Shown: positions 8,570 through 18,605 of the stretch, in pieces | How positions within the stretch are numbered: position 1 is the first letter of the stretch | How the letters are laid out: the number at the start of each line of letters is the position of its first letter | DNA from: Gammaproteobacteria bacterium | Lineage (GTDB): Bacteria > Pseudomonadota > Gammaproteobacteria > Steroidobacterales > Woeseiaceae | DNA length: 64,000 bases | Reading direction: 5' to 3' | Assembly: GCA_029862045.1 (NCBI GenBank) | Contig: JAOTYE010000012.1 | Span: 1-64,000, forward strand | Notes under the pieces: generated by a model | Seen by the model: the letters and a program-made list of their open reading frames with translations, nothing else | Databases searched by the model: none | Told to the model about the DNA's origin: nothing | Position numbers and translations under genes: made by a program

Positions 8570-9321
8570 CAGTTGACGTCCTTCCAGATTTGTTTTTTGA
8601 GCATGGCGGCGATGACCAGGAACACGATCAGATACATGAGAACCCAGACACCGAGCTTGCGGCGCTCGGACCGGATCGGCTCGGCTATATACGCAAGGAA
8701 GTTCACGGTGTCGCGAACGAACTCATCGTAATCCTCAGCATCCAACATGCCTGTCGTGACTTGCTCCATGCCGTCAAACTCGTGCGCCGTACCGCCGTCG
8801 GCAGTGTGCTCCGAGAAAACCGCATTTTGGAAGCCCTGCAATTCCCACAGCACGTGCGGCATGCTCGTGCCCTCGAGAACCAGATTATCGACACCAGTCG
8901 GACTATCAGGGTCCAGGTAGAACCCTTTGAGGAAATTGTAAATGTAGTCAGAACCCTTGGCCCGCGCCATCAGGGACAGGTCGGGAGGCGCGGTGCCATA
9001 CCACCGTGCCGCATCGTCGGCCGGCATCGACGCCTGAATCGTATCAAACGTCTTCTCGGCGTTGAACATCAGATTGTCGACAAGCTGTTCTTCAGACAGT
9101 TCGAGGTATTTGCCGATCGTGTTGTAGCGCACGTACTGCGCCGAATGACAACCCGAACAATAGTTCATGAAGTTTCTCGCGCCGCGCTGCAATGACGAGA
9201 TGTTTCCCGGATCGATATTCGCGGGTTGCAGCTCAGCGCCACTACCCGAAGCGAATCCCTCGGCGGCAACAAACAACACAGCGACGGCCGCGACTCTCCG
9301 GAGCACCTTTAACCTATCCAT
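8569..9321 (-). CDS. petC: Ubiquinol-cytochrome c reductase, cytochrome c1
   Basis: Cytochrome c1 is the haem c subunit of the bc1 complex and passes electrons from the Rieske protein to soluble cytochrome c. The 250-residue protein has an N-terminal signal peptide, the haem-binding CSGCH near residue 56, a downstream methionine region as axial-ligand candidate, and a C-terminal membrane anchor (LGVWVLMYLIVFLVIAAML). It follows petB with an 8-bp overlap. Confidence 0.96.
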   Translation of the reverse strand: MDRLKVLRRVAAVAVLFVAAEGFASGSGAELQPANIDPGNISSLQRGARNFMNYCSGCHSAQYVRYNTIGKYLELSEEQLVDNLMFNAEKTFDTIQASMPADDAARWYGTAPPDLSLMARAKGSDYIYNFLKGFYLDPDSPTGVDNLVLEGTSMPHVLWELQGFQNAVFSEHTADGGTAHEFDGMEQVTTGMLDAEDYDEFVRDTVNFLAYIAEPIRSERRKLGVWVLMYLIVFLVIAAMLKKQIWKDVN

Positions 9322-10564
9322 GATAGACCACCCTGTCCGGCACGGGCTTCGTCTTGTCGATCGTCGTGTAATACGGCATCAACAGGAAAAATGCGAAGTA
9401 GATGGCCGAGAAGATGCGCGCTGCAAGCACGTAGATATCCTCCGCCGGCATGGTGCCCAGCCAACCGAGCACCAGGAAAGTCACCACAAATATTGCCAAC
9501 GCCGACTTGTATATCCAACCGCGATAACGGATTGATTTGACCCGCGCCCGGTCGAGCCAGGGCAGGAACACCGGCAGCAAGACGGCAAGCACAAACAGTA
9601 TGAAGCCCCAAAGTTTGTCCGGGACCGCACGCAGAATTGCGTAGAACGGTGTGAAGTACCAGACCGGCGCTATGTGTTCAGGCGTTGCCGTCAGATTTGC
9701 CGGCTCGAAGTTCGCATGCTCGAGGAAGTAGCCGCCCATATCCGGCGCGAAGAACACGACCGACGAAAAAATCATCAGGAAGACGATGATTCCAACGAGG
9801 TCCTTGCTCGTGTGATACGGGTGGAATGCGATGCCATCAAGCGGGACCCCATCAGCGCCCTTTTGCTCTTTGAGCTCGACACCATCCGGGTTGTTCGACC
9901 CCACTTCGTGCAGCGCGACAATGTGTACAAACACCAGACCAATCAACGCCAGCGGCAGTACGATGACGTGTAATGCGAAAAACCGGTTTAGCGTAATGTC
10001 CGAAATCGAGTAGTCACCGCGAATGATCTCAACAAGGCCTTCACCGATGCCCGGAATCGCACCGAACAGCGAGATGATCACCTGCGCACCCCAGTACGAC
10101 ATCTGGCCCCAAGGCAGCAGATAGCCCGCGAAGCCTTCGGCCATCAGCACGAAGAAAATCATCATGCCGATGATCCAGATCAACTCGCGTGGTTTCTTGT
10201 ACGAGCCGTAGAGCATGGCGCGGAACATGTGCAGGTAGACAACGATGAAGAAGAACGATGCGCCTGTGGAATGCATGTAGCGAATGAGCCAGCCCCATTC
10301 TACATCGCGCATGATGTACTCGACCGACGCAAACGCCTCAGCGGCCGCCGGCTTGTAATTCATCGTCAGAAATATGCCGGTGACTAGCTGGATCGCCAAT
10401 ACGACAAATGCCAGGACGCCGAAGATATACCACCAGTTAAAGTTCTTGGAGGCGTAGTACTCGGTGGCGTGATATTTCATCGTCTCCGTAAACGGGAAAC
10501 GATCATCGATCCACTTCATGAATCCGCCCTGAGGCTTGCCGACCTCTGCTTCGATTCTCGCCAT
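9314..10564 (-). CDS. petB: Ubiquinol-cytochrome c reductase, cytochrome b
   Basis: Cytochrome b is the membrane core of complex III and holds both b haems and the two quinone sites. The 416-residue sequence has eight predicted membrane helices. WGAQVIISLFGAIPGIGE forms the Qo-site cd helix region, and histidines in RYMHSTGASFFF and FFALHVIVLPL are haem ligands. The quinol-oxidation PEWY motif is replaced by a related P-VWYF segment (APVWYFTPFYAILR), as in many proteobacterial homologues. Its start overlaps the petA stop by one base. Confidence 0.97.
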   Translation of the reverse strand: MARIEAEVGKPQGGFMKWIDDRFPFTETMKYHATEYYASKNFNWWYIFGVLAFVVLAIQLVTGIFLTMNYKPAAAEAFASVEYIMRDVEWGWLIRYMHSTGASFFFIVVYLHMFRAMLYGSYKKPRELIWIIGMMIFFVLMAEGFAGYLLPWGQMSYWGAQVIISLFGAIPGIGEGLVEIIRGDYSISDITLNRFFALHVIVLPLALIGLVFVHIVALHEVGSNNPDGVELKEQKGADGVPLDGIAFHPYHTSKDLVGIIVFLMIFSSVVFFAPDMGGYFLEHANFEPANLTATPEHIAPVWYFTPFYAILRAVPDKLWGFILFVLAVLLPVFLPWLDRARVKSIRYRGWIYKSALAIFVVTFLVLGWLGTMPAEDIYVLAARIFSAIYFAFFLLMPYYTTIDKTKPVPDRVVYHG

Positions 10565-11160
10565 TACGCTGCTCCTGTGTCCTGACCGATCAGGATCAGG
10601 TCATCCCTGACGAACCGGTGTGGTGGTACACGCAGATTCGTCGGCGCAGGGACACCTTTATAAACACGCCCTGCGAGGTCGAACTTCGAACCGTGGCAAG
10701 GGCAGAAAAAGCCACCACCCCAGTTCTCGGCCGGCCGCACCTCGAAATCCTCGAGCGGCGCACAACCCAGATGCGTGCACGAACCTTCGACGACCAGGAA
10801 TTCCGGATTGACCGATCGGGTTTCGTTGGCCGTGTAATCCGGCTGTTGCTCGATCACTTCGGAATCGGGATCCCTGAGATCAGCAAGGCTCTCGGGCAAA
10901 CGAGCCAGCATTTCCTCGCTGCGTCGCAACACGAAAACCAGCCTGCCGCGCCACAGGACGCGGATCATCTCGCCCGGTTGCAGCGAGCCGATTGGTACTT
11001 CGACGGGCGCTCCCAGCGCCTGCGCTCTCGCGCTCGGTTTCAAGGAAGACAGAAACGGAATCGCAGCAAAGCCGACACCGACAACACCGGTGACAGCGGT
11101 AGCTACGGTCAGAAAATGACGTCTGTTGCGATCGATGCGATCAACGTCGTCTTCGTTCAT
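10564..11160 (-). CDS. petA: Ubiquinol-cytochrome c reductase, Rieske iron-sulfur subunit
   Basis: This is the Rieske 2Fe-2S protein of the bc1 complex and the first gene of the pet operon. The N-terminal [19 protein letters not shown] segment is the membrane anchor with a twin-arginine-like signal. The cluster motifs CTHLGC and CPCHGS are both intact in the C-terminal domain and supply the two Cys and two His ligands. The length of 198 residues is normal. The downstream genes petB, petC and sspA follow without gaps. Confidence 0.97.
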   Translation of the reverse strand: MNEDDVDRIDRNRRHFLTVATAVTGVVGVGFAAIPFLSSLKPSARAQALGAPVEVPIGSLQPGEMIRVLWRGRLVFVLRRSEEMLARLPESLADLRDPDSEVIEQQPDYTANETRSVNPEFLVVEGSCTHLGCAPLEDFEVRPAENWGGGFFCPCHGSKFDLAGRVYKGVPAPTNLRVPPHRFVRDDLILIGQDTGAA

Positions 11161-11315
11161 CAGGCACTCCCATACGCCCGGCTGAAAAAGGGATTGCTGT
11201 GGGGCCTCTTTGTCAGCTCGTTTTTATGATTGGTATCGATACTGGTGGATTTGCAGCAGATCCGGTTTGGCGTCAGGATGACGTCTGGTCCGGGCCTTGG
11301 TGCGAAACAGCGCGC

Positions 11316-11321
11316 ATTATA
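11316..11321 (-). promoter_or_regulatory. Candidate -10 hexamer for the petABC-sspA transcript
   Basis: A perfect TATAAT lies on the minus strand about 155 bp upstream of petA. No good -35 hexamer is found at 16-18 bp, so this may be an activator-dependent promoter or a chance match. The petA-degS intergenic region (11161-11385) otherwise shows no gene. Confidence 0.35.
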
Positions 11322-11385
11322 CACGCGGCACGTCGAAGTTGGCTAGCCGAGCGGCCTTTATCTTTGATTCTAAAGGGAATTTAGT

Positions 11386-12462
11386 TTGGCCAGTTTGAAA
11401 TCAGCATTGCTGTTCGTCCTGCAATCGATCGTCGTTGGTTTGGCGGTCGCGTTTCTGGTTGTGCTCGTCCGACCTGACCTGTTGCCGGTGATTGGCACTG
11501 TCGGCAGCGGCGCACCGGCCAGCTATGCTGATGCCGTCGACATCAGTGCGCCGGCCGTCGCCAATGTCTATACAAAGCGGCTCGTTGACTACAGCCCTTC
11601 GCCCGATGAGAGAACACGGTTTCGGGTCGAGACGAGCTTCGGCTCGGCAGTCGTAATCGATCCTGATGGCTACCTGGTCACGAACTACCATGTGGTAGCG
11701 GAAGCAGCCGAGATTCGTGTGCAGCTGTCGGATGGCCGTCTCGCCAGCCCTGAACTCGTCGGCGTCGATGCCGAGACCGATCTTGCTCTGCTAAAAGTAG
11801 ATCTTGGAACCTTGCCGGCAATTTTGCTCGGTAACTCCGGACAACTGCGTATTGGCGACGTGGTGCTGGCGATCGGCAATCCCTACGGACTCACAAAGTC
11901 CGTGACGCAGGGCATCGTCAGCGCCACCGGGCGTGGCCTTTTGAACCTGACAACCTTCGAGAATTTCATCCAGACCGACGCGGCAATTAACGCCGGTAAC
12001 TCCGGTGGTGCATTGATCAATGTCAGTGGTGAGCTTGTGGGTATCAATACTGCTGTGTTGGCGCAGGATTCCGGAACTGAGGGAATAGGCTTTGCCATTC
12101 CCGTCGATCTTGTGCGCGGCGTGGTGGCAGAAATCAAGAAGCACGGACGAGTTATTCGCGGTTGGATGGGGCTCGAGCCGGATGACCTGACGAGTGCTGA
12201 AAGAACGGCGATGGGTATCGAAGGGAATGTCGGTATTTTGTTGAGCGACGTTTACGAGGGCGGCCCAGCGTCCATGGCCAATCTGCAACGCGGCGATGTC
12301 ATCATCTCAATAAACGGCGATCCGATTTTCTCCCAGCGGCAGGCGCGATTGCTGGTGGCCGGTTCGAACCCCGGTGACGAGGTCGAACTGGTCGGCATTC
12401 GGGATGGCGAGCGATTCACGACGACGGTTGTTGCGGCCGAAAGGCCTGGCTCTCCGGACTAG
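11386..12462 (+). CDS. degS: Membrane-anchored serine protease DegS
   Basis: DegS senses misfolded outer-membrane proteins with its PDZ domain and makes the first cut in the anti-sigma factor RseA, releasing sigma E. The 358-residue protein has one N-terminal membrane anchor, a trypsin-like domain with the triad His102 (NYHVV), Asp132 (TDLALLK) and Ser206 (GNSGGAL), and one PDZ domain from about residue 255. One PDZ and an uncleaved anchor separate it from DegP/DegQ. The start is TTG at 11386, supported by AAGGGA 7 bp upstream. Its TAG stop forms part of a hairpin shared with the convergent murA. Confidence 0.94.
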   Translation: MASLKSALLFVLQSIVVGLAVAFLVVLVRPDLLPVIGTVGSGAPASYADAVDISAPAVANVYTKRLVDYSPSPDERTRFRVETSFGSAVVIDPDGYLVTNYHVVAEAAEIRVQLSDGRLASPELVGVDAETDLALLKVDLGTLPAILLGNSGQLRIGDVVLAIGNPYGLTKSVTQGIVSATGRGLLNLTTFENFIQTDAAINAGNSGGALINVSGELVGINTAVLAQDSGTEGIGFAIPVDLVRGVVAEIKKHGRVIRGWMGLEPDDLTSAERTAMGIEGNVGILLSDVYEGGPASMANLQRGDVIISINGDPIFSQRQARLLVAGSNPGDEVELVGIRDGERFTTTVVAAERPGSPD

Positions 12463-12481
12463 CAGGGCCGCGCGCGGCCTG

Positions 12482-12484
<3 letters not shown>
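12460..12484. terminator. GC-rich palindrome shared by convergent degS and murA ends
   Basis: The 25-bp sequence reads TAGCAGG...CCTGCTA around a CCGCGCGCGG centre, with one bulged base. The TAG stop codons of both genes are its two ends. It can form a strong hairpin in either transcript, but T-runs are absent, so Rho-independent termination is only a possibility. Confidence 0.5.
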
Positions 12485-13750
<1,266 letters not shown>

Positions 13751-13996
13751 CTACCCGTTTGCCTGTGATTGCCACTCGTCCGGAGTCAAAGCCCGGATGG
13801 AGAGCGCGTGAATCTCATTGCCTACCAGTGCGCCAAGGCACTGATACACCAACTGGTGGCGCGCCAATCGACGCTTACCCTCGAATTCTCTCGCGATTAC
13901 AAGCGCCTCGAAATGCGCGTTATCGTCGCTGAAGACTTTGACGGTCGCATTATCAAATCCGGCTGCGATCAGATCGCTTACCTCGATTGGGTCCAT
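13751..13996 (-). CDS. ibaG: BolA-family protein IbaG
   Basis: This 81-residue BolA-fold protein partners with monothiol glutaredoxins in iron-sulfur handling and is acid-induced in E. coli. The conserved RHQLVYQCLG segment holds the family histidine, preceded by DNAHFEALVIAREFEGKRR. It is encoded directly upstream of murA with a 6-bp gap. Its own upstream side faces the divergent cation exchanger. Confidence 0.93.
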   Translation of the reverse strand: MDPIEVSDLIAAGFDNATVKVFSDDNAHFEALVIAREFEGKRRLARHQLVYQCLGALVGNEIHALSIRALTPDEWQSQANG

Positions 13997-14118
13997 GGCT
14001 GTCAGATGTTACGTTAAGCTCTGGGGCGCGAAGTGTACCGGGAATGCTCAAGGCTTCCCAACGCCTGGCGCTGATTGTGTATGATAGCCGCCCCGAGAGG
14101 GCTCACAAAACAACTCCT

Positions 14119-15096
14119 ATGCTTGGCAATATCCTCGAAGTCATTGCCGGCCTTGTGCTCCTGATCTGGGGCGCTGACCGGTTCGTCCATGGGGCCGCCG
14201 CAACGGCGCGCAACCTCGGCATTGCGCCGTTATTGATTGGCCTGACTGTCGTGGCATTCGCGACCTCCGCGCCGGAGATCATGGTTTCAGCGGACGCGGC
14301 GCTGCGTGGCGCACCGGGGCTGGCATTCGGCAACGCGATTGGATCGAATATCGTCAATATCGGTCTGGTGCTGGGTTGCGTTGCCATCATTCGCCCGATC
14401 GAACTTCGCTCGGCAACGCTGCGACGCGAGATGCCGGCATTGCTCGCAGTCACTCTGCTAACGGTCTCGCTGTTCCTCGACTCCTACTTAAGTCGCATCG
14501 ATGGGGTCGTGATGCTGACGGGACTCGTGATCGTCATGATCTGGTTGGCTCGCCTTGGCATGCGTACCGCGCCGAGCGACCCCATCAAGGCCGATTTTGA
14601 AGCGGAAATCCCGACAGACGTCACGATGCGAATGGCCATTATCTGGTTATTGATTGGTCTCGCCGCTCTGCTCGTCGGCGCGCATCTGCTCGTCGATGCC
14701 TCAATCGAGATGGCAGTTTACCTCGGCGTCAGCGAAGTTGTGATCGGCATACTGTTCATTGCATTAGGCACGAGTCTGCCTGAACTCGCGGTGTCCCTGG
14801 TTAGCGCCTTGAAAGGCGAATACGGTCTCGCCATTGGCAATATCGTCGGCTCGAATATTTTCAATCTGCTCGCCGTTATCGGCGTCGCTGCGACAATCGC
14901 GCCTACCGCCATGGCACCTTCGGTGCTGTCCCTGCATATTTTCGTCATGGTCGCCTTCACCCTCGTACTATTCGCAATGACTTATGATTACGACGGCAAG
15001 AGCGAGCTGTCCAGAATCGAGGGTATCGCTTTATTGCTTGCTTTTATCGCATACGACACCTACGTGGTCCTGCAAAACGTTAGAATGCATGCATGA
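14119..15096 (+). CDS. yrbG: Calcium/sodium antiporter-family exchanger (YrbG-like)
   Basis: This is an inner-membrane cation exchanger of the CaCA family, about 325 residues with ten predicted helices. Both alpha repeats are clear: FATSAPEIMVSADAALRG followed by GNAIGSNIVNIGL, and GTSLPELAVSLVSALKG followed by GNIVGSNIFNLL. The ATG at 14119 is chosen because it begins the first hydrophobic helix; an in-frame extension back to 13987 has no family support. It heads the kdsD-kdsC-lpt cluster as in E. coli, although the transported ion is not proven. Confidence 0.9.
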   Translation: MLGNILEVIAGLVLLIWGADRFVHGAAATARNLGIAPLLIGLTVVAFATSAPEIMVSADAALRGAPGLAFGNAIGSNIVNIGLVLGCVAIIRPIELRSATLRREMPALLAVTLLTVSLFLDSYLSRIDGVVMLTGLVIVMIWLARLGMRTAPSDPIKADFEAEIPTDVTMRMAIIWLLIGLAALLVGAHLLVDASIEMAVYLGVSEVVIGILFIALGTSLPELAVSLVSALKGEYGLAIGNIVGSNIFNLLAVIGVAATIAPTAMAPSVLSLHIFVMVAFTLVLFAMTYDYDGKSELSRIEGIALLLAFIAYDTYVVLQNVRMHA

Positions 15097-15115
15097 TGAA
15101 AACTGAGGCCTTGAA

Positions 15116-16099
15116 TTGCCGCAGAACCTGACATCCGACGAATTGCTCGCACTGGCCGCCGAGGTGCTCGAAATCGAGTCACGCGCGGTCGAATCACTGC
15201 GCGCCCGGCTCGACGAAAATTTTGTCGCTGCCTGTCAGCTCTTCCTGGATACACCGGGTCGCATCGTCGTGACGGGAATGGGCAAGTCCGGCCATATCGG
15301 TAGCAAGATCGCTGCAACACTGGCGAGTACGGGCACGCCCGCCTTTTTCATGCATCCAGGCGAAGCAAGCCATGGCGACCTTGGCATGATCACTGGCCAG
15401 GACGTGCTGCTAACCGTGTCGTATTCCGGAGAGACTGAGGAAGTCCTCACGATCCTGCCGCTGGTGAAGCGCATGGGCGCAAAGCTCCTGTCGCTGACGG
15501 GCAATCCAAAATCGACACTGGCGACGGCGGCGGACGTGCACCTCGACGTTAGTGTGTCCGAAGAAGCCTGTCCCCTGAACCTCGCACCCACTGCCAGCAC
15601 GACTGCAACACTGGCGATGGGCGATGCGCTGGCTGTGGCGCTACTCAAGATTCGCGGCTTCACGGCCGAGGACTTTGCGATGTCTCACCCCAGCGGCAGT
15701 CTTGGCAAGCGATTGCTACTGCGGGTTGCTGATGTCATGCACACAGACGATGCCGTGCCACAGGTCGCACCCGACGTCCGGCTCAAGGATGGACTGATAG
15801 AGATGACCCAAAAGGGTCTGGGTATGACAGCGATCGTTGACGCGCAGAACCACATTCTCGGTATTTTCACGGATGGCGATTTGCGCCGGGCTCTCGATGC
15901 CGGGGTCGACGTGCACGAAACAGCGATGAGCGAGATCATGCATAAGGAATGCAAGACGACATTGAGTGATATGTTGGCAGCCGAAGTCGTGCATCTGATG
16001 GAAGAAAACAAGATCACATCACTGCTGGTGGCAGATGAAGAGAATCGGCTTGTCGGCGCGCTGAATATTCACGACCTTTTTCGCGCGGGCATTATGTGA
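15116..16099 (+). CDS. kdsD: D-arabinose 5-phosphate isomerase KdsD
   Basis: KdsD converts ribulose 5-phosphate to arabinose 5-phosphate for Kdo synthesis. The 327-residue protein has a sugar isomerase (SIS) domain (RIVVTGMGKSGHIGSKIAATLASTG near residues 48-72, and SYSGETEEVL) followed by two CBS domains. The start is TTG at 15116 with GAGG 8 bp upstream. The end overlaps kdsC by 4 bp. The residues TGMGKSGH and the HPSGSLGKRL linker are typical. Confidence 0.96.
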   Translation: MPQNLTSDELLALAAEVLEIESRAVESLRARLDENFVAACQLFLDTPGRIVVTGMGKSGHIGSKIAATLASTGTPAFFMHPGEASHGDLGMITGQDVLLTVSYSGETEEVLTILPLVKRMGAKLLSLTGNPKSTLATAADVHLDVSVSEEACPLNLAPTASTTATLAMGDALAVALLKIRGFTAEDFAMSHPSGSLGKRLLLRVADVMHTDDAVPQVAPDVRLKDGLIEMTQKGLGMTAIVDAQNHILGIFTDGDLRRALDAGVDVHETAMSEIMHKECKTTLSDMLAAEVVHLMEENKITSLLVADEENRLVGALNIHDLFRAGIM

Positions 16100-16602
16100 C
16101 CAATACAGCCGCAAAAGGTACGGTGACTCAAATTCGCCTGGTTGCATTCGACGTCGACGGCGTATTCACCGATGGACGATTCTACCTGTCAGATGACGGT
16201 ATCGAATCCAAAGCATTCAATACGCAAGATGGTTTCGGCATTCGCCGTCTGATTGACGCTGGCATCGAGGTCGCCGTCATCAGCGGCCGGCGCTCGGGTG
16301 CCGTTGAACGCCGCATGGCAGAACTTGGCGTGCCGCATGTCATCCAGGGCTGCAAAGACAAAGTTGCCGTGCTCGGCGAACTGACGGCGAAGCTCGGTAT
16401 TTCGGCAGCCGAGTGCGCGTATGTCGGTGACGACATTCCGGATTTGCCGCTCCTGCAAATGGTCGGCCTGCCGATAGCCGTGGCAAATGCAGTGCATGCG
16501 GTGCACGAACAATGTGACCATACGACGTTAGCTGAAGGTGGCTTCGGTGCGGTACGCGAAGTCTGCGATCTGGTTCTGGCTGCACGTGAAGATACGGACT
16601 AG
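16096..16602 (+). CDS. kdsC: 3-deoxy-D-manno-octulosonate 8-phosphate phosphatase KdsC
   Basis: KdsC removes phosphate from Kdo-8-P. This HAD-superfamily protein of 168 residues has the nucleophile motif FDVDGVFTDG (Asp19 and Asp21), the ISGRRSGAVERR motif, and the metal-binding YVGDDIPDLPLL. It starts at GTG 16096 within the kdsD stop and is followed immediately by lptC, so Kdo synthesis and LPS export genes form one operon. Confidence 0.96.
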   Translation: MTNTAAKGTVTQIRLVAFDVDGVFTDGRFYLSDDGIESKAFNTQDGFGIRRLIDAGIEVAVISGRRSGAVERRMAELGVPHVIQGCKDKVAVLGELTAKLGISAAECAYVGDDIPDLPLLQMVGLPIAVANAVHAVHEQCDHTTLAEGGFGAVREVCDLVLAAREDTD

Positions 16603-17163
16603 ATGATCAGTCCGCGAAATTTCGCCGCTCTTGCCATACTGACAGCCGGTGCAATGGCAAGTTGGTATCTGGCACGTTCCAACCGGGGCGATGACGCAGA
16701 CACACGACCATTTGACACTACTCAACGCGGCTATTATTTGAAGTCCGCACGAATTCTCGGCACCGGGCCCGATGGTGCGCTCTTGTATGAAATACAGGCC
16801 GAGCGTGCTGAACAACAGGACGATGATCGAGTTTCCTTTACGGAGGTTCGCATCGATTATTCACCGCAAAGCGAGGTACCGTGGTCCGTTAACGCAGATT
16901 CCGCGACGCTCCATCAGCACGAGCAGCGCGTGCTGCTCCGTGGCCATGTCCGGGCGGTCAGCAGCGAGGGTTTCTCCGGCAACGACACGGAAATTCGCAC
17001 ACAGTATCTCGAGCTCGATCCCGAGAACTATGTCGCCGAAACCAATGAGCGCGTGCAGATTCGAATAGGCGCCCGCAGCCTGACTGCGACTGGCATGCTA
17101 GCATCGCTCAAGGAAAACCGTGTGGAATTAAAATCGAACGTCAGCGGCAAGTTTGCCCCGTGA
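16603..17163 (+). CDS. lptC: LPS export system protein LptC
   Basis: LptC is the bitopic inner-membrane protein that receives LPS from LptB2FG and passes it to LptA. The 186-residue sequence has an N-terminal membrane helix (FAALAILTAGAMASWYLA) and a periplasmic beta-jellyroll region with the family's LHQHEQRVLLRGHV-type strand. Sequence conservation in the family is low; the position between kdsC and lptA makes the call firm. It starts directly after the kdsC stop. Confidence 0.92.
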   Translation: MISPRNFAALAILTAGAMASWYLARSNRGDDADTRPFDTTQRGYYLKSARILGTGPDGALLYEIQAERAEQQDDDRVSFTEVRIDYSPQSEVPWSVNADSATLHQHEQRVLLRGHVRAVSSEGFSGNDTEIRTQYLELDPENYVAETNERVQIRIGARSLTATGMLASLKENRVELKSNVSGKFAP

Positions 17164-17822
17164 CAGCGATGGTGAATTCGATGCTTGCTCGTAGTCTCGC
17201 GATACTCGTATTGTTGCCTTGCCTGGCATTCGCACAGGGCGGTGATCTCAGGCTGCCGATTTCGCTCGATGCCGATTCGACAGACTATGACGGCAAGAGC
17301 TCCATGTTGATGTTTCGCGGCCTTCGACTATCGCAAGGAACCACCAACATCGAAGCTGACATTGGCCGCGCAAGCAAACTCGATTTTCAGGACAGTGTCT
17401 GGCACTTCACTGGCAACGTCATCATTGACGTTGACGCGGGTCATATCGAATGTGAGTCAGCAGAGCTGACATTCACGGATACTCAGCTGCGATTTGCTGC
17501 AATTCAGGGCACCCCTGCTACGTTCGAGCTGCGACGTCCCGACAGCGACGAAATTACTCACGCGCAGGCCGGCAGACTGCAATACGACCTTGATGCCGGT
17601 GTCGTCGAATTCTCTGAGGAAGCGATCATCACCGAGGGCGGTAATCAGATTTCGTCGAGCTTCCTCGTATACAACCTCAAGGAACAACGCATCAAGGCCC
17701 AGTCCGCAGCAGACAGCGACGAAAAGGTGAAGATTACGGTTATACCTGGAGCATCGACCGCCGTTGACGATGATGATGCCGCGGCCGAAGAGGATGCGAG
17801 CGCTGCGGAAGAGGTTCCATGA
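17160..17822 (+). CDS. lptA: LPS transport periplasmic protein LptA
   Basis: LptA forms the periplasmic bridge that carries LPS between the inner and outer membranes. The 220-residue precursor has a signal peptide ending near CLAFAQ and a beta-jellyroll (OstA-like) domain, with [25 protein letters not shown] as first strands. The C-terminus is an unusually acidic tail rich in Asp, Ala and Glu (about residues 198-220), likely disordered. It starts with GTG overlapping the lptC stop and overlaps lptB by 4 bp. Confidence 0.92.
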   Translation: MTAMVNSMLARSLAILVLLPCLAFAQGGDLRLPISLDADSTDYDGKSSMLMFRGLRLSQGTTNIEADIGRASKLDFQDSVWHFTGNVIIDVDAGHIECESAELTFTDTQLRFAAIQGTPATFELRRPDSDEITHAQAGRLQYDLDAGVVEFSEEAIITEGGNQISSSFLVYNLKEQRIKAQSAADSDEKVKITVIPGASTAVDDDDAAAEEDASAAEEVP

Positions 17823-18544
17823 GCATCCTCAGTGCCCAGGATATCTCGAAGAGCTTCAAACTCCGCAAAGTCGTCAAAAACCTGTCACTGGAAATAAGAA
17901 GCGGCGAAGTCGTCGGTTTACTTGGCCCAAATGGCGCAGGCAAGACCACAGCGTTTTACATGATCGTCGGTCTGATCTCGGCCGACAGCGGCACGATACT
18001 GCTTGACGGACAGGACCTGACCGCGCAACCAATGCACCGACGGGCGAAACTCGGTCTCGGTTACCTGCCACAGGAAGCATCGATTTTTCGCAAGCTGACC
18101 GTTGAACAGAATGTCCTTGCGATTCTCGAGCACCGTGACGATCTCAACCTGGCCGGTCGCGAAGAGGAGCTTGAAACCCTGCTTGACGAACTGCATGTAG
18201 GTCATGTCCGGACCAGCCTCGGTATCAGCCTGTCCGGCGGCGAGCGACGTCGCGTCGAGATTGCCCGGGCGCTGGCCGCAAACCCGTTATTCGTTTTGCT
18301 GGACGAACCATTCGCTGGTGTCGATCCGATTTCGGTGCTCGATATTCAACGAATTATCAAGCACTTGTGTGAGCGCGATATTGGTGTGTTAATCACTGAC
18401 CATAATGTCCGCGAAACACTCGGAATTTGCGGCAGAGCCTATATACTCAGTGATGGCAGCTTGATCGCGTCGGGCTCACCAGAAGAGATTCTGGAGAATC
18501 ACCACGTCCGAGAAGTGTATCTCGGACAGGAGTTTAAACTCTGA
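17819..18544 (+). CDS. lptB: LPS export ABC transporter ATPase LptB
   Basis: LptB is the cytoplasmic ATPase that drives LPS extraction with LptF and LptG, which are encoded elsewhere. The 241-residue protein shows Walker [10 protein letters not shown], signature LSGGERRR, Walker [14 protein letters not shown] and the switch histidine in ITDHN. It ends close to the family's YLGQEFKL terminus. It is the last lpt gene before rpoN. Confidence 0.98.
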   Translation: MSILSAQDISKSFKLRKVVKNLSLEIRSGEVVGLLGPNGAGKTTAFYMIVGLISADSGTILLDGQDLTAQPMHRRAKLGLGYLPQEASIFRKLTVEQNVLAILEHRDDLNLAGREEELETLLDELHVGHVRTSLGISLSGGERRRVEIARALAANPLFVLLDEPFAGVDPISVLDIQRIIKHLCERDIGVLITDHNVRETLGICGRAYILSDGSLIASGSPEEILENHHVREVYLGQEFKL

Positions 18545-18605
18545 GGCAAACTGATCACAATCTAACCGTCAAGCGGAGGCTAGCCTCTCCCGCACACGTC
18601 ATTAC

